The notes under the pieces were generated by a model that made no database searches, was not told the DNA's origin, and saw only the letters and a list, made by a program, of their open reading frames with translations. A stretch of 64,000 nt of DNA from Medicago truncatula (lineage: Eukaryota > Streptophyta > Magnoliopsida > Fabales > Fabaceae), in assembly GCF_003473485.1 (NCBI RefSeq), contig NC_053045.1:63427994-63491993 (forward strand). The letters are read 5' to 3'. Positions 1 to 11,565 of this stretch are shown piece after piece (the first letter of the stretch is position 1; the number at the start of each line of letters is the position of its first letter). The position numbers and the translations under genes were made by a program.

Positions 1-193
1 TATTTTCTTAGACCGTTTTTTTGGTATAAATTGGATATCTTCTACCGACAACACAGCTGTAAAGACCGATCTCTCGAGTCAAATATGACTACAATTGATG
101 ACAAAAATTTCAAAAAAAAAAAGGCTTAAATGTACTTTCAGTCTACCTATTTCCAAAAAAAAATTAAGTTATGATCAAACCATTTTTTTTTTT
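1..193. other. AT-rich spacer at window edge
   Basis: No gene seen. It ends in the left target duplication (171-186) and the poly(T) of the SINE that follows. Confidence 0.5.
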
Positions 194-319
194 GGTCAAG
201 TAGCCTGGTGGCTAGAGCTCACACAATTTAATTGTGGAGAAGTGGAGTGTCCGGGGTTCGAACCCCGGCTCCTGCATATAATATGCAATATCCCTACCAA
301 CTGAGCTAAGCTCACGGGG
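187..319 (-). mobile_element. tRNA-derived SINE (family 1), full length
   Basis: On the minus strand the element starts with a tRNA-like head: an A-box (TAGCTCAGTTGGTAG) and about 35 bases later a B-box (GGTTCGAACCC). It ends in CTACTTGACC followed by poly(A), seen here as T's at about 183-193. A perfect 16-bp target duplication (ATGATCAAACCATTTT) lies at 171-186 and 320-335, which is what LINE-type target-primed insertion leaves. Related copies lie at about 9154, 15304, 56567 and 56906. It is a retroposon, not a working tRNA gene. Confidence 0.9.
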
Positions 320-405
320 ATGATCAAACCATTTTAAAAACTGAATTTTAAAATAGGGGATGAAAACTTCGTGTTTTTTGAAATAGGAGAAAACATCTTC
401 AGCAT

Positions 406-573
406 GAAACTGTTGTATGAGATTATCAATAATTGTTGTTTTTCGATTTCCTTCTTGCAAGTAAGATGAAGAGAGAGAAAGACACAATCTAACACAATAC
501 AAGATGGAAGACTTCCTTCTTGCTCAATGAGATTATCAATAATTGTTGTTTTTCGATTTCCAAACTGTTGTAT
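406..573. repeat. Short direct repeats
   Basis: A 35-bp sequence (TGAGATTATCAATAATTGTT...) occurs at about 417-451 and again at about 527-561. A 12-bp flank AAACTGTTGTAT occurs before the first copy and after the second. This looks like a local duplication of about 110 bp with rearrangement. No coding capacity. Confidence 0.6.
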
Positions 574-2214
574 TTGGATTTCCAATTCTATTATCTATTG
601 AAGTTGTTACTAGGTTGAGTCACGACCAGGTCGCTCTTTTAAGACGTTTCGTGGCACTGTCCAAAATTGTGCAAGACAGACTATCAACCACGCCACCTCC
701 AGGATAAAACAAGCCCAACTACAACTGTACGGTTAACTACTGCACTGTAGAAAACCGTTCGAGATTTACACCTTTGAATATGGTACTAAGACCACTCTTT
801 AATACTGAAACCACTTTAATATGGTATTGTTACCACTCTGTTATGGTGCTGAGACCACTCAAATATGGTGTTACCACCATTTCCACTTTTTAATTTCTCC
901 TCAATTAAAATATCGAAAGAATATTTATATACCGTTAAAATCATTCTTAATTCTGACGGGACATTATTATTCCAAAAAGGGACTATGATCTTAATAGTAT
1001 TCTTTATTCCGAAGGGACTTATATTATCGAATGGGCTATGTTTTTAAGACCATTCCTAATTTCGAAGGGACATTAAACCGAGAATGGACTATGGTCTTAA
1101 GAACACTCTTAATTCCGAAGGGACAGAAAAAAGGAGATGAAGAGAAGAAAGACTCGTCAACACAAGTCAAGAAAGGGATAAGAGAGAAAGAGCTCCCGAC
1201 AACTCAATGAAATTCTTTGGTGTGTTTTTTGAACTGAGTGGAGTCCTCTATTTATATAGAGATTCTGTAACTGTTTTAGCAAAAATTGCGACAGTAGTTA
1301 CTCTAATGGATGAGATTAAAATGGAGTTTATCTATTAATCAGTTCAACAACACTTGTGGATAGGATCAAAATAAACAAATTGGATTTGAATGAAGGAAAT
1401 ATAAGAAATTTAATTAAATTCTTATTCTTATCACAACCACCATAAGCTAAATTTATGGAAAGTAATATTCTCCAATAAAAATAATAATTGCTATTATTTT
1501 TATCATTATCAAGTATTTAAAATTAAATACCGCAATTTAAACACTACTAATGTGTGTGTTCTATTTTATGTGGGACCACCACACTCTATTTTTTTCAATT
1601 CACACAACATTAAATCAAAGTATAATTACTTGATGTTTAGTCTTCCAATTTTTCATCCAACATCACATCCAACAATAATCTATTTTGAAAAATAGATTAT
1701 TGAATTTGGGATGAACTGATTGTTTAGAAATTAGAACAAACAATTTACATGGTAAAAACTAGAAGCCTCCAAACAACCTCCTCACACCATGTCACCAAAC
1801 ATGTTAGAAATCCTTCTTAAATCAACTATTAGTTGAACTGAAGAACGAGGAAACTTTGTTGCTACAGAATCAAGTACATGTAGCTTTTTCCGTTGTACCA
1901 CAACAGTATGTTGTTAATGCTATGGAAACGTTCAAAGTCATATTTCTTTGGCAATATCATTTCTGACAAATAGGAAAACAAGGGATCTAATTATGATTCT
2001 TTTAACTCCAAAATATTTCTAGATAGACTAGTCAACTCTTTGGAGGGAAAGAACAACAAACATTCAAGGCGAAAGAGGGGTTGATGGATTTGGCTACTAA
2101 GCGCATCAAATTACATAGATCATTAACTTGATCGTGGCCAAAACAAGATGTGGCTCTAGTTAAAACAAGGAACTCAAACACTGGGTGAGAAAGCCTTAGG
2201 ATGGAATATGGTAT
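574..2214. other. Repeat-like intergenic region, unresolved
   Basis: No gene recognised. Between about 765 and 1130 short phrases recur (ATATGGT...ACCACT; TTCCGAAGGGACAT), a degenerate tandem pattern. At 1243-1262 there is a TATA-like CTCTATTTATATAGAG palindrome that could be an old promoter or the edge of a decayed element. I could not assign a family. Confidence 0.35.
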
Positions 2215-2400
2215 GGCAATATGTTTATAAGTAGAGACAGTCCTCACCTTACAAGTCGGTTTTGTAAGGTTGAGTTAGCTCAAGCCAAAATTCTAATATG
2301 GTATCAAAGTTTATTCAAGACTGTTGGGCCATCTAGTATTAAGTTTATCCAGTCCTAGGCATGATGGAGTGTGCTAAAGAGTCTCACATTGGATGAGATA
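2215..2400 (+). mobile_element. Small LTR-type fossil (TRIM/copia-like), fragment
   Basis: The phrase TGGTATCAAAG near 2299-2310 resembles the primer-binding site complementary to initiator tRNA-Met used by copia elements and TRIMs. It is preceded by sequence resembling a widespread legume short-LTR repeat (...CCTCACCTTACAAG...) and followed within about 80 bp by a second LTR-like start. The element is a decayed fragment with no coding region. Family assignment is tentative. Confidence 0.4.
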
Positions 2401-3130
2401 TACCAACATGTTATCGCAGTAGCTTGTGGTACTTGACCATTTGAATCTATGTAAGTATTGATCTTACAAGTAATCACTACAATAAGACTACCCTGGTTGA
2501 TATTTCTGGTGTGCCTTATGCTCTTGACTTGTGTTGAGTGTAACATGGGCACTAATTTTGTTTTTCCCAAATCTCTGTCAAGGGCTGGCTCTGTAGCAAT
2601 AACAGCTCCGCCCCTGGCAGCTTCATTGCCAGGGCTGTCTCTAGAGACTAATTTGAGTTTTTACTGTAATCATTTTTTCAATAAAAACAGTATATTTATT
2701 TTATTATTTCACAATGAAAAATTCTAAATATCCAGCGACTCCTTTTAGATAAAGGGGTCTGCAATTGAAAATTCTAAATTCTGAAACAAAATGGAGGTTT
2801 TGGAACAAGGATCCTGCAGTTTTTTTGTTTCCAGAAAGAGTCTGCAAAGGTAACGAACTTTATTGGCGCTATATCCTATGCGCAGATGAATGATAATATA
2901 TAATGACATAATATAAAGAGCAAAATGATGATGCCTGGACTGCACCAGCATCCATCCCAGAGTAAACTATGACAAGACTCCTTAGGAGATCAAAATAATT
3001 TAGAAACAGGTGCATGGAGCAATGCTTTTCTCCCTTTGACTCTGGTAGTAGCCTAGCCGCTCATCCTGTCAGTAAAACAAACAACATCTACTGCTGCTCC
3101 TACCTACTTGTAAGACATTGAATTGAACTT
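2401..3130. other. Spacer downstream of the dehydratase gene
   Basis: No independent gene seen. The 3' untranslated region of the minus-strand dehydratase gene must extend into the right part of this stretch. No clear polyadenylation signal could be fixed. Confidence 0.4.
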
Positions 3131-6100
3131 CTATACATGAGTATCCATAGGATAACAACCAAGAACTCGAAGAAATCTCGCAATTTCCTGAAATGTAAAT
3201 ACCAACACACAAGATGTTACCAACAATTTGAGATAGCATATGATCTGAAAGCAAAACATATGGTTGAAGTCGCAAAAGAAATATAACACCTTTAGTAAAA
3301 ACATGGTGAGGACTACAGAAGGGTTTTGTGATTATGTATGGATTCATTTATTGTAGCAAAAGGAAATTTAATAATGAATCATGCAACTGATATATGGAAG
3401 AAAATTAATCCACTGGGAAGCTGCTTAACAAGCAAAAGTTAAGGATGTGGCTTTCCTAGCAACGTTGTGGAATACGTTGGATTAATCAATTAGGAAAAAA
3501 ATATTGAGAAGAGATAAGGTGACTGGGTGGTTTGGCGGAGGGGCATAGAGGTTAGAATGATAAAGAGGTCATAGGTTAGACTCTCTCTGCTAACAGAATA
3601 ACAACTAACAACTAATATTGTCACTGTCTTTCAACAAAAAAAAAAAAAAAAACAGGGAAAAAAATATTAAACTGAGTTGATCATGAACGAACCTGCAACT
3701 GTCCTAAAGCATTTTGTGCTCGAGGTTCTGCCATTGAAGCTTCAAAGTCAATGTAAAAGAGGTAGTCAAAATACCTGCAACCACAAAACGCTTATTTCCG
3801 AATCATAGTTTTACATTTAACTGCCACGCAGAATATCAAAATCTTTAACAACAAATTAAAACTAAAACAATAGCTTTGAAAACTGAATCGGCTAGCTTAA
3901 CCAAAAACCGATCAGATATCAAGTCGTTTTAAACCAAAAGTTAGGCAATGTTCAGAACCAGTTTGAACCCGCAGTCAGGGGCGTCCCTGAGGGGGTGCAA
4001 ACAGCTCAAACGAGCTGGGCCTCCCTCAAGGATGGGCCTCATTTTTTTTTTATATTCAGTATAATGGTGGTTTCTTTTTAGGCCCCCTAAGATTATTTCA
4101 TTCCCTCACAAGGATGGGCCTCTTTTAGGATTATTAGAATTAGTTCCTCTTGATTTTGGTGTTAGGTGGGGGTTCCTCATGTATACGGTAGTCATTTTCA
4201 CCTCTGGGTGGCGGCACCTTGTATTTATCTTTTAAAAAATATAAATGGAACATTGCTCTTTTAAAAAAAATTATGTTTTGATTTTATCACTGGCCTCTTT
4301 TCATTTTCAGAGCCGAGCCTCCGAATTCTCAGGGACGGCCCTGCCCGCAGTTATTTTTATAATCCAGTATGAACTATAAAATACGTCCTCCCTTCTTTCC
4401 TATTAGTCTGTATAAGTTCAGACACCCATTATCTTCATGAATGTTGACTGGATATAGTATGCAAGCACTTGTCATTGTTCAATTTGTGTTTAAACTAAAA
4501 AACTTACACACTAAATTCAACTATGGAAAACCTCAAATAAGGAAAAAATTTACTCACTTGGCACTCCCTTCATTTGAATCATCAACAACCCTTAGCGGGC
4601 GCTGCTTCAGTGGCCGACTCTCTATCTGAATTAAAAATAGTTTTAAAAACAAGCAATGAATGAATGTGTGTTTTTAATTTCAAAAGTTCAACATCAAATT
4701 AATCAACTCACTTTTGCCAAATTAATATTCCTCATAGAAAACACTGAAAGAGCTTTGAATAGTACACCTGGACCTTCTTCTATACTGAAAACAATGCTAG
4801 TCTGAAGAAAAATCATGAACTCATCAGCGATTCAAAAAGTAAAATTATATTTAAACACAATTTGTATACCTTATAGGGCCGATCAGTTCCTGGAATTATA
4901 GGCTCCCTTGCAAGGACCAAGAAACGAGTAACGTTTGCATCATCATCCTATGAGGATAACAATGAAATGGTCAACTTTAATCTTAACTTAAACCAGCAAA
5001 AACTACTATACAACTGATTTCTGTCTCAAAAACTAAGAACTAGGTTTTTTTTTTTTAAGAAGCCAAACTAGCCCACCAAAATTGGCACCGAGGAGAATCG
5101 AACCTGAGGCCTTGAGGGAAGCACACTCCAATGTCACAAGCCAATACCACCAGGCCCAACCCAAGTGGGTTGAAAACTATTAACTAGGTTAAATAAGAGC
5201 CCAAAGTCATACTCATTTGTAGATGGGAAATGACGATCATGGTACATTTTTAAAGATTGGCTCATACATCGGGAAAATATTAAATAAACATTGTCCAATC
5301 CTAGCTCAGAAGGGAAAACAGTAATTTGGAAGAGGCATCAACTCATATTGCAATGCATGCAATAAAAACCATTTAGTGAAAAAACTGAAAACATAAGCTA
5401 CAGCTAAGTTCTTTAGCAGCTCATTCTTCAAAAACGTGTAAATGAATTATTACCTGAATTCCTTCTGCAAGAATGTCCAGACCATATATTTTTGCAGCTC
5501 GGGAACTTGCAATAGCTCCGTTGTGTCTTAGACAATTTATTGCCAGTGTCTGTCCACAAGATCCTATTAGTTAAGACATGTCACTTTAAAACCTAGTTGA
5601 TACATACTTTTAGACAAAAAAAAATATTGATAATATACTTTAGCAGCAGCAGCAGTATCATGTGCACCAATTTTGTCAACACCTAACTCATTCAGCACCA
5701 TCTCACACTGAGCAAGAGCCTGCATGTAAATGTATTATAACATCATTTTAAAATTTAAGAATATATTAAGGATTGGTATTTTGTTCTAAGGTAATATTAT
5801 TCTAGTGATACAATTTGCAGTCTCGGGAGTCTGCAATTGTCAACCAGGTTAAGACTAATCCCTATATAACTGATAGTAAAGACGGTTGATGCAATCCAAT
5901 AAATTGTATTAAAGTGAAGTCACTACAATTTCAAAGTATAATCACGCATATCTATGCAGTTGTGTTTGAATAGGAAACATAATGCATCATCTTTGTTCAC
6001 TCTTTACCAAAATGGCAAAGATAGAAGAGAGTTATACAAAATACATGTTACATAGTAGCCAACCTGAGGATGACTCACGACACTTTTGAGCTCCTCTTTT

Positions 6101-7944
6101 GCCACGCCAGGCAATCCTAAGAGACAATGGTTAACACGCAACTGCACTTCCCCAACAATGTGCAACCTATGTCGAAGAAGTAAGTCATAATTGCGGTGAA
6201 TGCTTCCATCTATAGAATTTTCAATTGGTAGAACAGCTTTATCCACCAACCACAATTCAACTGCCTACAGGAAGAATACAAATATGTCAATGCAACAGTT
6301 ATACTCATACATTAAAGCATCGGGTGGGGAGATGAAGAAGGCGAACATATCGGAACCTTAAATGCAGCTTCAAACTCGTCACAAGGTACGGTCTCACATT
6401 TTGGATATGCTTTCAAAGCCGCATCCTCACTATATGCTCCTGGAAGTCCCTGTATCGAGCAATTGACTAGTTAGCAAAGGAAATAATGACTAGAATGTTT
6501 CAGCTGAATAGGGTTTAGAACTATTAAGCATTATACCTGATAAGCCACACGCACCTTTGATCCATCGCTTGCAGAAGAAGAAACATCAATTGACGTTAAT
6601 GGCTCTGCAATTACACAAGTTACATAATCATACTAAAATGTGGGTAATATAGGAAAGGGAATTAAATCGCATTAATACGAACACCACTTTCTTAGCACGC
6701 ATACTGGCTATGGCAAGCATAGAATCATAAGTTGCATTGATTATATTACAAAATTGTGTCGATCTACATGTTCGCACATGTATGGTAGCACAAGTAGACG
6801 GTTCAACACGTAGTTTATGACAAGTAGGGTACAATCTTGCAGATTAAAAACATAACATTTAGACTTATTTACACTAATTTATGAAGCAAGATCAAGGTGA
6901 TGCATTATACAGTAACTCTCAATTATACTATACATTCAACGAAAACTATAATATAATTAGCATAGTATCATCAGACGGTAACAATGATCATTAAATTACA
7001 CATATAGTGTTTTTTTGTAAAACACGTATAATGTTCTGTCTTGGATCATTCATAATATCTGAATTAAGACTATGTAGCGCATGCTTGCACTCAAAAATCA
7101 AAGCCACTCACAGTTGACGCCATCACACCGTGTCGTCAACATTTCAGGCTTTCTCGCCCTACCTAAGTCCACTACGTATCGCCAAAATGACATAGGATGA
7201 ACATGGTTAACCAATAGAGAATCTGGTGTACTATAGCATTACTAATCTATTTTCTTTCTGCATATCTTACCTATGAAGCACTGACACAGACACTAGACAC
7301 GACACTGACACATGGGCACAGTAAAAATTTGAAAAAACTAATTAATTAAATGTAATCACATGTGTCAGTTATCGGTGTACGACATGGACACCAACACGTG
7401 TTGAACACCAAATACGTCTTCCATCAAAAGTGTCAGTGCTACATAATATCTTAGTAACACAAATGTCAGCAATTACATCACAAAATTATTTCCCCCAAAT
7501 GCTAATTGGATATACATTAGTTGATATAATAATAATGATCATAACTCAATGGTGATAGAGCAATGAATCAATGATAAGAAGCACAACACAGCACATGAAA
7601 ACAAGAATGGTCTAAATGATAGTTAAACATAATAAAAATTAAATTTGATATGATATGATATTATAAAATAACTCACTGGGAAGCATGTTGATGTCCTTAT
7701 GAAACCCTTTGTTGTGAATGTGGAGAAGGGCATTATCATCAGGAGGAGAATGAACCAATGGCTTCTCATCTTCAACAGGAATGGCAGCTTTCTGAGCTAA
7801 AACACTCAAGATAGTACATTTGTGAACAAGTTGATATCTGAGATTATCAGTCAACCCGCCAGAATGAGAATCCAATTGAGAATGAGGTTTTGAAGAACAA
7901 CCCCAAATGAATGCACCCTTGTGAAGAAAAAGATCAAAAGCCAT
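3131..7944 (-). CDS. ADT1: Arogenate/prephenate dehydratase, plastid
   Basis: The encoded enzyme decarboxylates and dehydrates arogenate (or prephenate) to phenylalanine (or phenylpyruvate), the last step of plastid phenylalanine synthesis. Eleven minus-strand exons: 7677-7944, 6537-6604, 6357-6449, 6064-6264, 5639-5719, 5454-5549, 4870-4947, 4712-4801, 4558-4625, 3693-3774, 3131-3187; together 1182 nt, 393 aa, the usual family length. Residues 1-90 look like a transit peptide. The PDT domain follows ([40 protein letters not shown]) with the catalytic NVTRF at about 274-278. A C-terminal ACT domain has the phenylalanine-sensing IESRP at 326-330, so feedback inhibition is expected. The many introns match the ADT1/ADT2 type, since ADT3-6 of Arabidopsis lack introns (from memory). 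Introns 1, 6, 9 and 10 carry transposon insertions. The start at 7944 is the first ATG leading into the homologous frame. Confidence 0.95.
3506..3655 (+). mobile_element. SINE-like retroposon (family 3) in ADT intron 10
   Basis: This 150-bp unit ends in an 18-base A run (about 3635-3652) and is flanked by a 13-bp target duplication GGAAAAAAATATT at 3493-3505 and 3656-3668. Its start (GGTGACTGGGTGGTTTGGC) and internal GGTTAGACTC could be weak pol III boxes. It shares no obvious sequence with the other SINEs in the window. Confidence 0.65.
3976..4343. mobile_element. Non-autonomous hAT element in ADT intron 9
   Basis: Terminal inverted repeats CAGGGGCGTCCCTGAG and CAGGGCCGTCCCTGAG (one mismatch in 16) bound 368 bp. 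An exact 8-bp target duplication CCCGCAGT lies at 3968-3975 and 4344-4351. The CAGGG start and 8-bp duplication are hAT hallmarks. No transposase is present. It lies between exons 9 and 10 of the dehydratase gene. Confidence 0.9.
5047..5172 (-). mobile_element. tRNA-derived SINE (family 2) in ADT intron 6
   Basis: Read on the minus strand it begins AACCCACTTGGGTTGGGCC, has an A-box-like GGCCTGGTGGTATTGG and a B-box GGTTCGATTCTC, and ends in poly(A) (T's at about 5047-5056). An 18-bp target duplication with two mismatches flanks it at 5029-5046 and 5173-5190. The sequence is distinct from the family 1 SINEs. Confidence 0.8.
7273..7445. mobile_element. Short inverted-repeat element in ADT intron 1
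   Basis: Ends ATGAAGCACTGACAC and, inverted, ATGTAGCACTGACAC bound 173 bp rich in GACAC/GTGTC phrases. Related sequence occurs in the first intron of the TDP2-like gene (about 35566-35725). It is a MITE-like repeat, with the superfamily not determined because no clear target duplication was found. Confidence 0.55.
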
Positions 7945-8290
7945 GAAAATCAAGCAAATGAATCAATCTACAACACTATAGTATCAATGAATCAAGTAAA
8001 TGAATGATAATAGATGGAAGACAAGCTCAATATTCAGTGTTCAGAGTTCAGAGGCATCCATGAGAATTGGTTGGTTGTTGAATGAACAGTGTGAATGTGA
8101 TGACCCTGGTTTGAGCTGAAATAGACAAACACAGACACACGTATAAGAATTTTAAACAATGTTTGAGAATTTGAGAAGACCACAATTCTTAAAGGTAGGT
8201 GAACTAAGGTAAGGTATGTATACTTACGTTTCTTAAGAGACACTCTGTAACCGACCCAACCAGTTTTGTTTTCTTTGTTTATATTTGTAA
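7945..8290 (-). promoter_or_regulatory. 5' leader of ADT with a leader intron
   Basis: On the minus strand a donor GTAAGT begins at 8227 and an acceptor (TATTTCAG) ends at 8116, giving a likely 112-bp intron in the 5' untranslated region. A short upstream ORF (M-D-A-S-E-L-stop) lies in the leader near 8040-8060. Leader introns and short upstream ORFs can modulate expression; no effect is shown here. Confidence 0.5.
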
Positions 8291-9153
8291 TAACGTGGGT
8301 GAATCAAAAACATAAACGACCACCTTTGATTGGTTGTTGTTGTTGTAAGAATAAAAAATTAAATTAAATTCTTGGAAAAGAGTGAGTTCATGTATTTTGT
8401 CTAAATTTTGGATCAAATACATAAATTTTTAATTAAAGAAAAAATTAAAAGATGTGAAAATTGGATTTACCATTTTAAGTTAAAAAATATGAGATGTACA
8501 CTACATACATTGTACATAATTGGGTAACCAAAAAAAAAATCAAAGCAAAAAAAAAAAAAGGAAAAAAAACTACATAGTTAGGTAGATTCAAAGGACCACA
8601 GTTTTACCAAAAATAAAAAGTGCAATGTATCAAAAATTGTTCAAAAAAATACAATGCATTTTAAAAAGTTAATGCAATTAATAAATATATTATTATATGC
8701 ATTAATACATTATATATTTTTTTTTGAAAGAAGAACTTTCTTATATATGAATTTATACTTTTTTAGTACATTATAAGTTTAGTATGTTTTACTGACGTTC
8801 AATGATATATTGTCACATCAATTAATGAATATGATAAACATGTGTTTTCATATTCATCAATTGACATGACAACACATCATTAGATACATGCGTAAAATAA
8901 TTGTAAAGTAAGAGAGCATACTAATTAGACTCATTGTATGATTGTAATTAATTTAAGCTACTTTAATTAATTAAAATTATATATATAATATGAAGAAGTT
9001 TTTTTAAGAGGAATATAAAGACGGTATTTGTTTTTCTTTGAGGGGAAGCTATTTATTTTTTATTTAATTAAATACTAAATTATATTATATTTGGTTTTAT
9101 TTATAAAAGATATTTGGTCAAAATTTAGACCAAATATATCCAAAAAAAAAAAT
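8291..9153. other. AT-rich spacer, promoter side of ADT
   Basis: No gene, RNA or clear repeat was recognised. The region upstream of about 8290 should contain the dehydratase promoter. Confidence 0.4.
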
Positions 9154-9280
9154 TTGTCAAGTAGCTTAGTGACTATAACTCACATATTTTAAATGTGGAG
9201 AAGTGGAGTGTCAGAGGTTCGAACCTCTGCCCCTACATAAATTATGCAATGTCCCTACCAACTAAGCTAAGCTCACCGGA
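9154..9280 (-). mobile_element. tRNA-derived SINE (family 1)
   Basis: Same structure as the copy at 187-319: on the minus strand an A-box (TTAGCTTAGTTGGTAGGGAC), a B-box (GGTTCGAACCTCTG) and the 3' end CTACTTGACA followed by A's. The flanking duplication is poorly preserved, so this copy is probably older. Confidence 0.8.
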
Positions 9281-10192
9281 ACCATATCAAATTTTATTAA
9301 CACGAATATCTTTTATAAATAAAAGAGAGGACAGTCTCTAAATTTAAATTTTATGTAAAGTATAATATTCACCATTTTGTAAAATATTAAAATTTGTCCC
9401 ATGACCATAATTTATTTGGTATAAACATCACATATAAGTTGTGGAGGTTCAAACTTTAAATTTCTCCCTTATTCACTTTATGGATGAGTTTCTAACAACT
9501 ATACTATTTGAATAAAATATTTATATTTAATTAAATAATTGTTTAAAAGACATTTGGACATACCACATCAACATCAGACCCTAATGTGAGCACATTTTAA
9601 TATAAAATATGTTTTAAAGGACTGATTTAATATAAAAAAAAAAAATAATGAAATGGTTATTTGATGGAAACCATGATTGGTGGTGGTTGTGTGATTCTTA
9701 GTTTTCATGGACCATCCTATGTGGTAATAGGTATCTCCCTTTTGATAACTGTAATTAAACAAAACTTTATGATTATTAGTTGCTTTAACTCTCTTCAACT
9801 GCTTTCATATGAAAGGTAAGTTATGTAGGTAGGAAGAATGCACAAATCACCTACCAGGTATCAACAACTACACCTTTTCTGGTCCAAATACAAATTAATA
9901 AATTACTAGTATTAATTTTAGTCAAAAGAAAACTAATTCAATTTAAAAAAAAAAAAAACTAATAGTATTAATTGTAGTTTGTAAAAAAATATATTAATTG
10001 TAACTAAGCAAAGCCAAAAGCAAAACGATGATTGTAATCTAAAATCACTTATTTCGGTCAAAAAGTGACCATATTTTTTACGCAAAAAGTGACCAATTTT
10101 AAAAATAAAAAAAAAAATTTGAACCAATATGTTGTGTAATGGTTGGCTAATAAGTCTCTCAAACATGTGATCATATATTTAGGTTAGGGATG
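9281..10192. other. AT-rich spacer without recognised content
   Basis: No gene or RNA seen; several long A/T runs only. Confidence 0.4.
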
Positions 10193-10980
10193 TCAATTTA
10201 TACTTGTAAATGAAGATTATCGTATGAGCATTGTCTCATTTGGAGTTCCAACGGGACAAGGATCAAAGATGGGAAAAAGACACCCCAATTTATACCATTT
10301 GTCCCTCAACAATTTACTAAAAATAACATTTGTATGTATATGTTCAAGTTTTTTTTTAGAAACAAAAATGGAATTTATAAACACAACAGTGCCTTTTTTT
10401 AGCATAAGATGTACTAAAAAGACCATCCCAAGATACAATCTGTCAGATAAGAATTACAAAAATAAAGGTCAGTCGATACCCAGTCAAAGTAACGGGTCCA
10501 ACCACCATCTCTGAGAACCATACACAAAAGTGGCTTTGTTAGCTTTCAGCCACGAATAAGAATGGAATTTAACTTTTTCAATAAGCTCTCTAATTGTAGT
10601 TTGGACGTTATTAAAGATCATGTTATTACGAGCATTCCAAAATATGTTCAAGTATTTTATATGTGATTTAAAGATCATGTTATTACGAGCATTCCAAAAT
10701 ATGTTCAAGTATTTTATATGTGATTTTTATTTTTGTCACAAGATAACAATAATATCATAATGCTTTATTTGTTTTATTATGGTTAAATTTTAAATTTTTT
10801 TACTACCATTTATTTAAATATAAATGAAATTTGACCTTTTTTTATGTTGATGGGATCCCCACAAAGATTATGGGGACGGGAAAACTTTTTGAAACGAAAA
10901 ATGAAAGAGTGTTGTTGCGATATTTTGACGGGTGGGGACAGAAAGCAGAGGAGTACCCCCACCGACCCCGTCGACAATTA
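10193..10980. mobile_element. Possible hAT-like element split by a LINE fragment
   Basis: The start TAGGGATGTCAATTTATACTT resembles the terminal sequence (TAGGGATGGCAAT...) of a common plant hAT-like repeat, also seen at 21745. GGGA/CCCC-rich sequence of the same style resumes at about 10850. The LINE fragment at 10350-10725 lies between. The right end was not found, so this is tentative. Confidence 0.3.
10350..10725 (-). mobile_element. LINE 3'-end fragment with a 57-bp tandem duplication
   Basis: Starts with a poly(T) (about 10349) and, read on the minus strand, encodes a LINE C-terminal segment (FWNARNNMIF..., SWLKANKATFVYGSQRWW) equivalent to the zf-RVT end of the longer LINE at 46968-48985. 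It is heavily 5'-truncated. A 57-bp unit at 10612-10668 is repeated at 10669-10725, doubling the WNARNN-coding part. Confidence 0.75.
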
Positions 10981-11565
10981 CTAAGGATATACTTATCTTT
11001 CGATCTAACTTCGAATTATTAAGATCCCCTTCTTCTAAAGACCTGAGGACTAACTGCAAAAGAAGAAGAAAAGTTTTTGATTGTGCTTAGATTAAATATT
11101 TATAAATTCACATTTTCTCTTTATTTATTTTAGTTCGTTTCAAATATTTCTTTATAATCTTTTCATTTCATCTCAAATACTCTCTACCTCACCTTTCTCA
11201 CATCTCTATCAATTTGTATACTCCATGCACTTTTATATGAATGCATATAAAATATAAATAATAGATTATGGATGCTTTCATCTCATTTCTTCAAATTGGG
11301 ATGAGATGAGATGTGGTTCCATTGCTAAAAGAAACTCACTATGTGACTGATCATAAATCAAAATATTAATAATAGTAGTAGATTAACATGCAAAAGGAGT
11401 GTTAAGTGTGCTTTAAAATAGATTATTACACAACCACATGAAAGTTAACACAATAATAAACATAATGATCGCCGATAAACATTGCGAGACCGTTTTATTG
11501 TTCACACAAGCACTACCCTAGTGTCACTACCTAGGACTGCTACTTATTTCTTGTTAGCTCGCTCT

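Noticed and set aside
187-319. Possible tRNA gene from A-box and B-box
   Set aside because: No cloverleaf can be formed around the boxes; poly(A) and a 16-bp target duplication show a SINE. The same applies to 9154, 15304, 56567 and 56906.
2590-2665. Possible hAT end (CAGGGCTGTCTCTAGAG)
   Set aside because: No matching inverted end or 8-bp duplication was found within 1 kb.
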